Shown piece after piece: positions 42,472 to 51,943 of a DNA stretch of 64,000 nt (positions are counted from its first letter, which is position 1; each line of letters opens with the position of its first letter). The translations under genes were made by a program, and so were the position numbers. The stretch spans positions 44,455 through 108,454 of the forward strand of contig CAYPPG010000022.1 in NCBI GenBank assembly GCA_964412555.1. The letters are read 5' to 3'. Origin of the DNA: CAYPPG01 sp964412555 (lineage in GTDB: Bacteria; Hinthialibacterota; Hinthialibacteria; Hinthialibacterales; Hinthialibacteraceae). The notes beneath the pieces are model-generated. The model had not been told where the DNA came from. It saw only the letters and a list, made by a program, of their open reading frames with translations, and made no database searches.

Positions 42472-43524
42472 TTAGAACTTGCCTTCTCTTTCCTCATAGT
42501 GCGTTGGTTTTCCAAGGGTAGATCCTTGCATTTTCACCCAATGTGCCGTCCATTCGATGATTTTCAGAAGCGGGATACTCGGATATCCGAATCGCCGGAA
42601 CGATTCGGCCGCGTTGTTGAGCAAAGCGGTCTCGGATTCAGTGCCTGTAAGCTGCGGTTCTTTATCAAACAATTCTCCGAATCGTTCTGCCAGCCAACGA
42701 ATGGAAACCGTTTCCGGTCCACTGACATTTAAAATCAAAGGAGGGGTTTCACAACAACTCAGCGATTGCAGAGTATAGGCATTCGCATCTCCCTGCCAAA
42801 TGACATTGACATTCCCCATCGATAAATCCACCAGCATCCCGGTATACACCTTTTGAGCCACATCCAACAAAATTCCGTAACGCATTTCAACCGCGTAATT
42901 GAGACGAATAATCGCGGCCGGGATTTTGTTCTCGATGGAAAAATGCTGCAGCATCCGTTCTCGTCCCAAACAGGATTGAGCATATTCGCCGACAGGATCC
43001 GGAACATCCGTCTCCACTGAACCTCCCTTGTAGACTGGAGTCAATGGATATACATTCCCTGTCGAAAAAGCCACAATGCGCGAGCTGTGAAATCGTTCGG
43101 CCACCATGCCCGGTAAATAAACATTCATCGCCCACGTATACCATTCCGCACCGGTGGAACCGAATTTCCGTCCTGTCATATAAATGACATTCGGAACATC
43201 AGGAAGGGATGATAATGATGAACGATCCAACAAATCGGCTACGATCGTTTGGATTCCGGCTTTTTCAAGTTCATCCTGTGAATCGGCAGAAGAAAAACGA
43301 GAAACCGCAATCACGTGATTGGATTTCCCAAGCCCCTGAAAGGCCCGCTTTGCCATTTTACAAAGAGTCGGGCCCATTTTTCCACCCGCTCCAAGAACGA
43401 GTAAATCACCTTCCACTTCATTGAATGTTTCTTGAACACCGGCTGTCGGTCGTGAAAGAAGCTCTTCCAACTCCTCGTTATTATGAATTTTTACGGGTAA
43501 TTTTGTGTGGGAATCCGTGTTCAT
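42472..43524 (-). CDS. NAD(P)-dependent epimerase/dehydratase (atypical extended SDR)
   Basis: 350 residues. Rossmann motif LVLGAGGKMGPT (~42-53), then extended-SDR strands (VIYMTGRKFGSTG) and the LNVSGPETVSIRWLAERFGE segment typical of sugar-nucleotide or aldose epimerases. In place of the catalytic YxxxK the sequence reads YAQSCLGRE, so the Lys is absent; the active site may use another residue, or the protein is non-catalytic. GGAG is present about 13 bases before ATG 43524. It is convergent with the ThiF gene and divergent from larA. Confidence 0.82.
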   Translation of the reverse strand: MNTDSHTKLPVKIHNNEELEELLSRPTAGVQETFNEVEGDLLVLGAGGKMGPTLCKMAKRAFQGLGKSNHVIAVSRFSSADSQDELEKAGIQTIVADLLDRSSLSSLPDVPNVIYMTGRKFGSTGAEWYTWAMNVYLPGMVAERFHSSRIVAFSTGNVYPLTPVYKGGSVETDVPDPVGEYAQSCLGRERMLQHFSIENKIPAAIIRLNYAVEMRYGILLDVAQKVYTGMLVDLSMGNVNVIWQGDANAYTLQSLSCCETPPLILNVSGPETVSIRWLAERFGELFDKEPQLTGTESETALLNNAAESFRRFGYPSIPLLKIIEWTAHWVKMQGSTLGKPTHYEEREGKF

Positions 43525-43650
43525 AGAATAGTAGCGACTCCTCTCTTATTGGTTATAATCCCTGAGAACACCCCACACAAAATTCATTATATCCACTCAA
43601 CCAATGAGCGTAAGATATTATTGCGCTTTTCGGAGAATATTCTCTGTACA

Positions 43651-43680
43651 TTGCTTAAAAAAGCGGGATTATGATATACT
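43651..43680 (+). promoter_or_regulatory. promoter of the larA-like gene with extended -10
   Basis: TTGCTT (43651-43656), 18-base spacer, TATACT (43675-43680) preceded by TGA, an extended -10, 42 bases before ATG 43723. Confidence 0.42.
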
Positions 43681-43722
43681 GCAGCTAAGTTTCTTTGAAC
43701 AGCTTGACGCAGGAGAAGAATT

Positions 43723-45042
43723 ATGCAAGTCAAACTCGCCTACGGAAAAGAAGGATTAGCCGTGAACATCCCCGACGAGAATCTCATGAAAATCCTTCAC
43801 ATGAATCCGATTGAACCACTACAAAATGTAGAAGAAAAAATTGCCCACGCTCTTACACACTCAACTGAAAGTAAACCATTGGCGGAGATCGCCCGTGGAC
43901 GTTCATCGGCGGTTATCGTCATTTCTGATATAACCAGACCGGTTCCCAATCAACTTCTACTCCCCCCACTTCTGAAAACAATTGAAGAAGCGGGAGTCCC
44001 TCACGAGAAAATCACGATCTTGATTGCAACCGGGATTCATCGTCCCAATCTCGGAGAAGAACTGGAACAATTGGTCGGTAAGGATGTAGCAAACCATTAC
44101 AATTGTGTAAATCATTATTCCGAAGATTCGGAGATACATGAATACCTCTGCAATGTCGCCGATGATATTCCGGTTTATCTTAACAAACACTATCTGCAAG
44201 CGGACCTTAAAATCCTGACAGGTCTGGTCGAACTTCATTTGATGGCCGGATATTCAGGTGGCCGAAAAGCTGTATTACCGGGGATCACCTCTTTGGAAAC
44301 CATGAAACGCCTTCATGGCTACCGAATGATTCAGAAAGATGAACTCTGCAACGGAAGACTCCAAGGAAATCCCTTCCACGAAGCCGCCGTAAAAGTAGCC
44401 CGCCTTTCCGGGGCTGATTTTATCCTCAATGTCACACTCAATGAAAATCGGGAAGTCACCGGCGTTTTTGCCGGTGAACTGGAAGCCGCACATGAACAAG
44501 CCTGCGCTTTAATCGAACGATGTGCATTGGTTCCCATCGAAGAACAAGCGGATATCGTCATCACCACAGGCGGCGGCTATCCCCTCGACAAGACCCTTTA
44601 TCAAAGCATCAAAGGACAAGTCGGCGCTTTGGAAGCGGTAAAAGAAGGGGGAACCATTATTTTGGCCACCCAAAACGATGAAGGAGCCGGAAGCGCCGAT
44701 TTCATTGCCCTATTGCGCCAACTGGAAGACCCCATGCATTTTTACCGCCTCACTCAAGGTCCCGATTATGTCGCAAAGGACCAATGGATGATTCAGGAAC
44801 TTGTCAACGGTCTCCATCGTTGCGAGCTGTTATATTACACCGGAGGAATAAGTGAAAATGATTTGAGAGACTTCTTGATCACACCGATTCCCTCTGTTGA
44901 AAAAGGAATTGAACAAGCGCTGGCACGGCATGGCTCGCAAGCCAAAATTCTCGTGATTCCGGAAGGGCCTTATGTTATTCCCAAACCGCCCACTCCGGTC
45001 AAAGGACTTTATTCTTGGCAAATGGCCGGAGCCGAAGCGTGA
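43723..45042 (+). CDS. larA: LarA-family nickel-dependent racemase/epimerase
   Basis: 439 residues, the usual LarA length. Residues matching Lactobacillus plantarum LarA (offset of two) are His106 in ATGIHRPN, His172 in LVELHLMAGYS and Lys182 in GGRKAVLPG, where the Ni-pincer nucleotide attaches. SDITRPVP is the family opening. LarA racemises D/L-lactate or related 2-hydroxyacids with the NPN cofactor made by LarB, LarC and LarE, which are not in the window; the family is broad, so lactate is not certain. AGGAG lies seven bases before ATG 43723. The TusA/ThiF sulfur-transfer pair is 1.3 kb away. Confidence 0.87.
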   Translation: MQVKLAYGKEGLAVNIPDENLMKILHMNPIEPLQNVEEKIAHALTHSTESKPLAEIARGRSSAVIVISDITRPVPNQLLLPPLLKTIEEAGVPHEKITILIATGIHRPNLGEELEQLVGKDVANHYNCVNHYSEDSEIHEYLCNVADDIPVYLNKHYLQADLKILTGLVELHLMAGYSGGRKAVLPGITSLETMKRLHGYRMIQKDELCNGRLQGNPFHEAAVKVARLSGADFILNVTLNENREVTGVFAGELEAAHEQACALIERCALVPIEEQADIVITTGGGYPLDKTLYQSIKGQVGALEAVKEGGTIILATQNDEGAGSADFIALLRQLEDPMHFYRLTQGPDYVAKDQWMIQELVNGLHRCELLYYTGGISENDLRDFLITPIPSVEKGIEQALARHGSQAKILVIPEGPYVIPKPPTPVKGLYSWQMAGAEA

Positions 45043-45107
45043 TATCAATACATTGTAGGCAAACACGTCGGCTAGCCATTACATAAAAATATAGAATTGT
45101 GGAATTT

Positions 45108-48100
45108 ATGAATCACACATCACTGAATAACCATCAAGTCCTTGTACGCTTTTTCTTTCTTTTTTTTCTCATTTTCTTCCTTCCCGGGAGTGAACGATCT
45201 TATGCAGTTCACTCTTATCCGGCTGAAATCGGTTGGAGTTTTCACCTTACTACCCCCTCGGATTGGCAAAAGAATGAAGGAGAAGGGACATTAACCCAAT
45301 ATCCCGATCACCTTTCTGCATTCCTTGTCTCACAGACGACTTGTGTTTGGACTCTCACTTCTGAACCCATTTGGGTGTATCGGTTTCCCGAAGTCCACAT
45401 TTCCTATCGAGCGCGCGGAATACAGAATTCCGCTCTACGGCCGGTTTTTCAATTTCATTCCGGATCCACCGGGCCGGTCACCCCTGGCGCACAAAATATC
45501 GAAAATCCCCTTGCGCGGAGCGGCATTGCAACGGCTTTGCTTTCCAAAGATTTGATTTGTGATGGAGAACTCCATTCCCTGACAGTTCAAATTCGCCCTC
45601 CCATTCAAACCGAACAAATCGACCAAATCATTCTCACTTTACAAACCGGCGATCAAGCGGGCATGTTCGAAATCCATGAACTTTCCTTTGTCGATCCAAA
45701 TGCATCGACAAATAATCAAATCCATGTCTCCAAAACAATTTCACCAGCGAAAAATATTTCCCAAAAGAAATCCTATCGCTTTCTCCAAATACAGGAATCT
45801 TCTTGCCTATCGAACGAGCTTTCCAAAGACAATATATTCTCGAATCAAACCGTCCAATGTTCCGGAATCCCATTTCGTTTCAATGTCTCCAAAAGTTTGA
45901 TGACCACAAATTTCATAAAAAGAGATTCCCTGGAAGTGAATGTCAATGCTCATACTTCCGGCATTTTTCTTCTCATGGCCGCCTATTTCGTGGGGACAGA
46001 CGGAGCATTCCGCTTTGTACCGAGAACATCCGTCACCCAACCGGAACGTCTCATCGTCTCAAAAATGTATGAAGATGGCAGCATTGAACGTTCATTTCCT
46101 TTTCATATAGGAAAACGAAGCTATATTGTCGATGCTACCATGAATGCGTATGCGATTCCTACCGATCCTGAAAAAAAACTGCTTTCTGTTCGTGTTGAAG
46201 AATTCATGCCCTATGCACAACTCTATCTTGCAGCGGCAACCTTGGAAAAAGCTTCAACCCCTCTCTATCCAATACCACCGGAGAATTTCCCCGTCAGTTT
46301 TCCCCGTCCAGATACGAAAAGCGTGACGGGAAAACCTACTTTGACTGTAAAAGACGATCACCAATTTACCTTCGAAAATCCATTGTACAAACTCGTTTTC
46401 GAGACGAAACAAGGCCCATCAATCGAATTTCTTGCATTGAATGACAAAGGAAAAAACATTCTTCGTCACACTTCTCCCCTCTTCTCTCTAACCGTTGGTG
46501 GTTCACGGATTCCATCCGAACACTGGCAACTTCAATCCTATAAAACTAAATTGAATACCCTTGAATTGGTGTTTCTTACTGAGAAAGAACCGTTTTCCCT
46601 GGAAACTGTTTTTCGTGTCACTGCAAAAGAAACAAACGCATGCGCCATGACCTTGCAAATCACGAATCGGGATTATACTCCGCAAACTGTCCGCCTGCGT
46701 TTTCCCAATGTCAAGAATCTTCAAATCAGTAACAATGGCGAGGAGGATTATTATTTCTTTCCAAGATCACCGATTGCATGGGGGAACACTCCCGTCCAAT
46801 TGAGTGGAGTGCACTCCGGCGAGTTTCCTCTTCAATTCATGGACTCCTATTCTTCGAGTGGTAAGGGCGGTTTGGCAATTCATACTCGCGATACAGAACT
46901 CGTATTGAAACGATATTCTTTACAAAAAACCGATCTGGAAACAGATATGGGTATCGAGTACGGCTTCTTTCAACCGATCGAATTAGATAGTCGAGAATCT
47001 TTTATCACTCCAGAAACCGTATTCGAATTCCATAAAGGGGATTGGCACGTTCCTTTTGAAAATTACAAAAAATGGCTGAGCAGCTGGTATCCCTCCCGAA
47101 CTGAAACTCGAAACATACTGAAAAATGTTTTCATTTGCCGCAGAGATTACCCCATCGGAGGCACAGGGTACCTCTTTGATGAAATACACGACAGCTATAC
47201 TTTTCCTCAACTCATCCACGAATCCATCAAAGGTTTTGGCGGTGTCGATATGATTGATATATCCGGCTGGGCATATTCAAGCACAACCGGACGAGTCGGC
47301 GATTATACCAAATACGAATTGGGCGGGAAAGACAATCTTCGGCAAGGCATCACACAAAGCCATCGCATGGGAGTAAACGTTGGATTGTATTTGGAAGGAT
47401 ATTTGATCGATCCACGCTCGACAATCGGACAAAAATCCGGTACCGATTGGCAGATTATCAATTCGGACGGTTCTCCGAAAACCTGGACAGGGAATGAAGA
47501 AATATTTATCTGCCCGTATGCTCCCGGCTGGCAGGATTTCATGGGGAAAACTCTGCTTCAGGTGGCGAAAGATACACAAGCGGATGCACTGTACATGGAC
47601 CAATACGGCTTTGGCAACGCCGGTAAAACGTGTTACGCCTCGAATCATGGCCACAAACCGGGATCACATCCGGTTCGGGGAGAACACGAAATGCTGAGAT
47701 TCGTCCGATCCAAACTGAATCAAATGGATCATCCTGTCGCTCTCTATACCGAGCAGGTTCCCAATGATATTACCTCCCAATACACCGATGCCGCTTTCGA
47801 CTACAGCATGGCCGGAACACGCTCCTATTCCAATCCGACAAAATTGAACCTCTTTCGTTTTGCAGTCCCTGATTTCAAGGCAATCGAATTGTTCCATCCC
47901 GGCATCGATCCGAAAGGAATCAGCGAAGAAGATGCGAAACTATGCTTATTTCACGGAACGGCGATGTGGTTGAAAGGACGTGCGAAATCATGGTACAGCC
48001 AAGAATTCCGGGAATTCCTCCACAAAGCATATTCTTTCTTTCACGAACATGAGGACGCTTTTACTTCCACTTCTGTCGAACCGTTGATTCCCACCGCACA

Positions 48101-48335
48101 AGCCGGACTGTTTGCCAACCGATTTATCGGTAAAAAAGAAACCATAGTCACTCTCTATAATGCAAGCCATCACACTCGCACCGGTTTACTTCTTACGATT
48201 CCGGAATCCTCCGCTCACTCCACCATAAATTCTTTTGGTTCCGGAGAATTGAAGATAAAGCGAAATAATAACAGCACACTGGTCGAAGGTTTTCTACATC
48301 CCCATCAACTTGTATGTATTACTCTTTATCAATAA
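45108..48335 (+). CDS. secreted GH-like (DUF6259-type) protein
   Basis: 1075 residues from ATG 45108 (a GTG at 45099 adds three). N-terminal signal (FFFLFFLIFFLPGSERSYA), beta-sandwich regions up to ~residue 620, then a TIM-barrel part with ISGWAYSSTTGRVGDYTKYE, GVNVGLYLEGYLIDP and ADALYMDQYGFG (~residue 828), where clan GH-D-like enzymes place their catalytic Asp. A C-terminal beta-domain (RTGLLLTIPESS, LVEGFLHPHQL) follows. This looks like DUF6259 proteins related to alpha-galactosidase-like hydrolases; activity is unproven. No operon partner; ribosome-binding site weak. Confidence 0.6.
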   Translation: MNHTSLNNHQVLVRFFFLFFLIFFLPGSERSYAVHSYPAEIGWSFHLTTPSDWQKNEGEGTLTQYPDHLSAFLVSQTTCVWTLTSEPIWVYRFPEVHISYRARGIQNSALRPVFQFHSGSTGPVTPGAQNIENPLARSGIATALLSKDLICDGELHSLTVQIRPPIQTEQIDQIILTLQTGDQAGMFEIHELSFVDPNASTNNQIHVSKTISPAKNISQKKSYRFLQIQESSCLSNELSKDNIFSNQTVQCSGIPFRFNVSKSLMTTNFIKRDSLEVNVNAHTSGIFLLMAAYFVGTDGAFRFVPRTSVTQPERLIVSKMYEDGSIERSFPFHIGKRSYIVDATMNAYAIPTDPEKKLLSVRVEEFMPYAQLYLAAATLEKASTPLYPIPPENFPVSFPRPDTKSVTGKPTLTVKDDHQFTFENPLYKLVFETKQGPSIEFLALNDKGKNILRHTSPLFSLTVGGSRIPSEHWQLQSYKTKLNTLELVFLTEKEPFSLETVFRVTAKETNACAMTLQITNRDYTPQTVRLRFPNVKNLQISNNGEEDYYFFPRSPIAWGNTPVQLSGVHSGEFPLQFMDSYSSSGKGGLAIHTRDTELVLKRYSLQKTDLETDMGIEYGFFQPIELDSRESFITPETVFEFHKGDWHVPFENYKKWLSSWYPSRTETRNILKNVFICRRDYPIGGTGYLFDEIHDSYTFPQLIHESIKGFGGVDMIDISGWAYSSTTGRVGDYTKYELGGKDNLRQGITQSHRMGVNVGLYLEGYLIDPRSTIGQKSGTDWQIINSDGSPKTWTGNEEIFICPYAPGWQDFMGKTLLQVAKDTQADALYMDQYGFGNAGKTCYASNHGHKPGSHPVRGEHEMLRFVRSKLNQMDHPVALYTEQVPNDITSQYTDAAFDYSMAGTRSYSNPTKLNLFRFAVPDFKAIELFHPGIDPKGISEEDAKLCLFHGTAMWLKGRAKSWYSQEFREFLHKAYSFFHEHEDAFTSTSVEPLIPTAQAGLFANRFIGKKETIVTLYNASHHTRTGLLLTIPESSAHSTINSFGSGELKIKRNNNSTLVEGFLHPHQLVCITLYQ

Positions 48336-48410
48336 AATCAATTGTATCATCATTTTAATTAAAGTAAAAATTGATCACATCAAAGAATTGCATTTCATTC
48401 TCTTAAATCA

Positions 48411-48438
48411 TTGACAAAATAGTATATCTTGTTAAGAT
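48411..48438 (+). promoter_or_regulatory. promoter of the PAS kinase gene
   Basis: Perfect TTGACA (48411-48416), 16-base spacer, TAAGAT (48433-48438), 60 bases before ATG 48498. Confidence 0.42.
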
Positions 48439-48497
48439 ACCTTCCGACTATCTTTACATTTCAAATAGAAAATTTGTTCCTGTCCCCGAGGAAACCA

Positions 48498-50276
48498 ATG
48501 ATATGGAAATCGAGCTTCCCTTCCGATTCAGCGCCAAACATCCATCTTTGCCGCATTCCTATCGTCTATTTTATTATCGGTTTATTGTGGATTGTTCTCT
48601 CAGATTATATATTGCTCCTGTTTGATCTTTCTCATTGGAACTATGAAAACATTCAAATGATAAAAGGCTGCCTGTTTATCGCAGTGACGACCCTTTTACT
48701 CTATTTCTTGATGCGAAGGCATTTTCAACAAATTATTCACTACAACAAAAACCTGAAAGAAAGTGAAAGCCGGTTTCGAAACGCCATTATGGAAGCCCCC
48801 TTCCCCGTCATCATCCATTCCGAATCAGGGGAAGTCCTATTTCTCAATAACGTATGGACCGAATTGACTGGCTATCGGCATGAAGAAATGCCTACAATTT
48901 TAGAGTGGACGAAAAAAGCCTTCAGGGATAAGCAGGACTATGCGAATTCTATGATTCGAAAAACATACGAATTAAAGCAACCCCTCAATCATGGCGAAAT
49001 CACCCTTGTGACCAAAGACGGCGAGCATAGAACATGGAACCTGAGTTCCTCTCCACTCGGAAAAACCCCGGAAGAAAAACAACTCTGTATCAGTATAGCA
49101 ATCGATATTACACAACAAAAAAGATTGGAAAAACAACTCATTCAAGCCCAAAAAATGGAATCCATCGGCCGTCTCGCCGGCGGGGTGGCACACGATTTCA
49201 ACAATATCTTGATGGTGATCCACGGGTATACCGATTTTGCCTTTTCCAAAATCTCTGTAGACAAACAGATTCGCAGCGATCTTTTTGAAATCAAAAAAGC
49301 GGCGGATCGGGCCACATCATTGACTCGTCAACTGTTGGCCTTCAGCCGGAAACAAGTTCTTCAACCGGAAATCTTGGATCTGAATCAATTGATCATGAAC
49401 ATGGACAAAATGTTGAGACGATTGATCGGAGAAGATATTGAATATGTGACTATTCCTAGCGAGCATCTCTGGAAAATCAAAGCCGACCCAGGGCAAATCG
49501 AACAAGTCATTACAAACCTCGTCGTCAATGCGCGGGATGCAATGCCAACCGGCGGACAAATCACGATTGAAACAAAAAACGTCTTTCTTGACCATGAATA
49601 TGTGCAAACACACATTGAAGTGATCTCCGGCAACCATGTCATGCTTGCCGTATCCGACAGTGGAAGCGGCATGGAGAAGGAAACCTTGGAGCGTATTTTC
49701 GATCCTTTTTTTACCACGAAAGATAAAGGGAAGGGCACTGGTTTGGGGCTTTCCACCGTCCATGGAATCGTAAAACAAAGCGGGGGTAACATCTTTGTGT
49801 ATAGTGAAGTGGGGAAAGGAACCACGTTTAAAATCTATTTCCCCCAAGAAACCTCCAAATCCGAACCAGCCCTTTTTTCTGAAAAAAAGAATGATTCCTT
49901 GCGGGGAACGGAAACCATACTCGTCGTGGAAGACGAAGAAGTCGTACGCAAACTGGTCGAGCGGACACTGGCGAATGAAGGATATCAGGTACTTATTGCC
50001 GGTTACGGGACGGAAGCGATTACTCTCAGCGAATCCTTCCAGAATCCGATCCATCTCCTGATTACGGATGTAATCATGCCCAAGATGAGCGGACGGGAAC
50101 TAGCCGATACACTGGCGAAAGTGCGGGAAAATATGAAAATCCTCTTTATTTCAGGATATACCGATAATGCCGTCGTTCATCATGGTATGCTGGATAACGG
50201 AATCGAATTTTTGCAAAAACCCTTTTCACCGAATCAACTTCTCAAAAAAGTGCGGGATATCCTGGATCAAAAATAA
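48498..50276 (+). CDS. membrane PAS-HisKA-HATPase-REC hybrid histidine kinase
   Basis: 592 residues from ATG 48498, picked because GAGGA lies about five bases upstream. Two transmembrane helices at ~18-43 and ~53-73, PAS ~92-205, HisKA with phospho-acceptor His232 in GGVAHDFNNI, HATPase with N box VVNARDAMPTGG and G box GKGTGLGLSTVHG, and a receiver at ~472-592 with D524 (LLITDVIMPKMSG). Closely paralogous to the kinase at 19.8-21.8 kb (same HFNN-region wording and RRLIGEDIEYVT), so the two share a recent origin. It has no obvious partner gene next to it; glycosyltransferase genes follow 230 bases downstream under their own promoter. Confidence 0.9.
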   Translation: MIWKSSFPSDSAPNIHLCRIPIVYFIIGLLWIVLSDYILLLFDLSHWNYENIQMIKGCLFIAVTTLLLYFLMRRHFQQIIHYNKNLKESESRFRNAIMEAPFPVIIHSESGEVLFLNNVWTELTGYRHEEMPTILEWTKKAFRDKQDYANSMIRKTYELKQPLNHGEITLVTKDGEHRTWNLSSSPLGKTPEEKQLCISIAIDITQQKRLEKQLIQAQKMESIGRLAGGVAHDFNNILMVIHGYTDFAFSKISVDKQIRSDLFEIKKAADRATSLTRQLLAFSRKQVLQPEILDLNQLIMNMDKMLRRLIGEDIEYVTIPSEHLWKIKADPGQIEQVITNLVVNARDAMPTGGQITIETKNVFLDHEYVQTHIEVISGNHVMLAVSDSGSGMEKETLERIFDPFFTTKDKGKGTGLGLSTVHGIVKQSGGNIFVYSEVGKGTTFKIYFPQETSKSEPALFSEKKNDSLRGTETILVVEDEEVVRKLVERTLANEGYQVLIAGYGTEAITLSESFQNPIHLLITDVIMPKMSGRELADTLAKVRENMKILFISGYTDNAVVHHGMLDNGIEFLQKPFSPNQLLKKVRDILDQK

Positions 50277-50424
50277 TTCTCCTCCCTATAAAAGTACCTT
50301 CTTTCGATATTTTATACAGTTCTTTATTGCTATATAATAGTGCTTTATGGTTGCCAAAAAAGTCATTCCGGTAAATAATGATGGAACAACATAAGTAGGG
50401 TGCAATCATTGGGTTTGAATTGAT

Positions 50425-50453
50425 TTGAGACACGATACAATTTATAGTATACT
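50425..50453 (+). promoter_or_regulatory. promoter of the GT4-GT2 pair
   Basis: TTGAGA (50425-50430), 17-base spacer, TATACT (50448-50453), 51 bases before ATG 50504. Confidence 0.5.
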
Positions 50454-50503
50454 AATCATGCGGTGTTTGAAGTATTGATATTGGTGGTCCATGGTTGAGG
50501 GTT

Positions 50504-51937
50504 ATGAAACACGTTCTTTTGATCGGAGTCGGTCCTCTCCCGTTTTATGAATCCGATTATTTATACGGATTCGGGATTCGGGCGTGGCAATTTGCTTTGC
50601 CGATATTGAAGGCAGGTCATCGAATTACACTGATCACCTGCGAATTCAGTGTAACACGGGAAAGTGCCGTACAAATCCGATATCAAACCTATCCTTCCGT
50701 TTACGGTCCGATTGAACATATCGCGTTACCGGAACCCCATCCGCGCAACACCAACATTCTCCTGACTCGAATCGAGGAAATCATCCGTACCCATGATCCC
50801 GACTTGATTGTCGCAGCGGGATCATCCATTTCCACCAATCTCGCCGCTTTGCTTGACACAGACCTACCGATTTGGATGGACATGTTCGGCGATTTGTTCG
50901 CTGAAGTGCAGGCGAAAAGCCCTTTTTCCCGCAACGATGAGGAAATCGACTTTTTCCATCGCAATTTATCCCGTATTCTCCTCCGAGGAGACCGATTTTC
51001 TGTGGTCTCCGAAATGCAGCGCGGCGCTGCCATTGGCCAACTCGGTTTGTTAGGCCGATTGAACCGTTACACGCTGGGAGAAGAACTCGTTTGGACTATT
51101 CCCTGCGCGATGAACGGTGAAATTTCCCCTGTCAAACGTCAATCCATTCTTCGAAGAAAAGAAGTCGGCACTTCCGATTTCCTAATTCTCTGCAGCGGAG
51201 GTTTCAACACCTGGGCGGATGTGGATACTCTTTTCGCCGGTATTGAAGGCGCAATGGAAAAAAGCAATCGAATCCACTGCATCGTAACCGGCGGCCTGAT
51301 CAAAGGACATCATGAACAGGGATTCAATTACTTCAAATCGTTGATTGAAAAAAGCCCTTATGAGCGCCGTTTCCACCTTTTGGGGTGGGTTCCCAACAAA
51401 GAAGTACCCGAAATCACCATGGAGTGCAACTTGGGGATCAATGTGGACCTTCCTATCTATGAATCGGTACTCGGAAGCCGTAACCGGATGCTCTTCTGGA
51501 TGCAGTGTGGACTCCCGATACTGACGACAGTCGCCACCGAACTCTCCCAAATTTTGGAAAGTAACCAATTGGCTCTTTGCACCCCCACCGGGCAATCAAA
51601 ATTGATATCCGCCAAAATTCTTGAAGCATTGAAAAATCCCTTTCTCATGAAACAAATGGCTCTTCGGGCGAAACGGTTTGCTTATGAACATCTTACCTTC
51701 GATGAAAGCGTGCAGCCGCTGGTTCGTTGGGTAGAAAAACCGATGAAAGCCTCGGACAACGAAGAACGCACGATTCGTAATGGGCAGTTGTTCAATCACG
51801 TCGATTCCTTATGGCACTCCTGGGCATTTCCGGATAATGGAAACGCCGATGATCCCACAATCCCCCGCCCGCCGAAAGCCATTATTCGTACCCGGCCGCA
51901 GGGAAAAAACTGGTGGCAACGGCTTTGGGGGAAATAG
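50504..51937 (+). CDS. GT-B fold glycosyltransferase
   Basis: 477 residues from ATG 50504 (a TTG at 50495 would add three). The N-terminal part (LLIGVGPLPFYESDYLYGFG ... HRITLITCEF) and the C-terminal donor half (ILCSGGFNTWADVDTLFAGI; FHLLGWVPNKEVPEITMECN; LGSRNRMLFWMQCGLPILTT) match GT-B enzymes of the GT4 type, although the E-x7-E motif is degenerate. It probably adds a sugar to an envelope oligosaccharide. A GT2 gene starts 7 bases downstream and the pair shares a promoter. Confidence 0.82.
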   Translation: MKHVLLIGVGPLPFYESDYLYGFGIRAWQFALPILKAGHRITLITCEFSVTRESAVQIRYQTYPSVYGPIEHIALPEPHPRNTNILLTRIEEIIRTHDPDLIVAAGSSISTNLAALLDTDLPIWMDMFGDLFAEVQAKSPFSRNDEEIDFFHRNLSRILLRGDRFSVVSEMQRGAAIGQLGLLGRLNRYTLGEELVWTIPCAMNGEISPVKRQSILRRKEVGTSDFLILCSGGFNTWADVDTLFAGIEGAMEKSNRIHCIVTGGLIKGHHEQGFNYFKSLIEKSPYERRFHLLGWVPNKEVPEITMECNLGINVDLPIYESVLGSRNRMLFWMQCGLPILTTVATELSQILESNQLALCTPTGQSKLISAKILEALKNPFLMKQMALRAKRFAYEHLTFDESVQPLVRWVEKPMKASDNEERTIRNGQLFNHVDSLWHSWAFPDNGNADDPTIPRPPKAIIRTRPQGKNWWQRLWGK

Positions 51938-51943
51938 CACATC

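Noticed and set aside
49317..50054. 245-codon open frame on the minus strand
   Set aside because: Antisense to the HATPase and receiver parts of the PAS kinase; no start signal and no recognisable fold.
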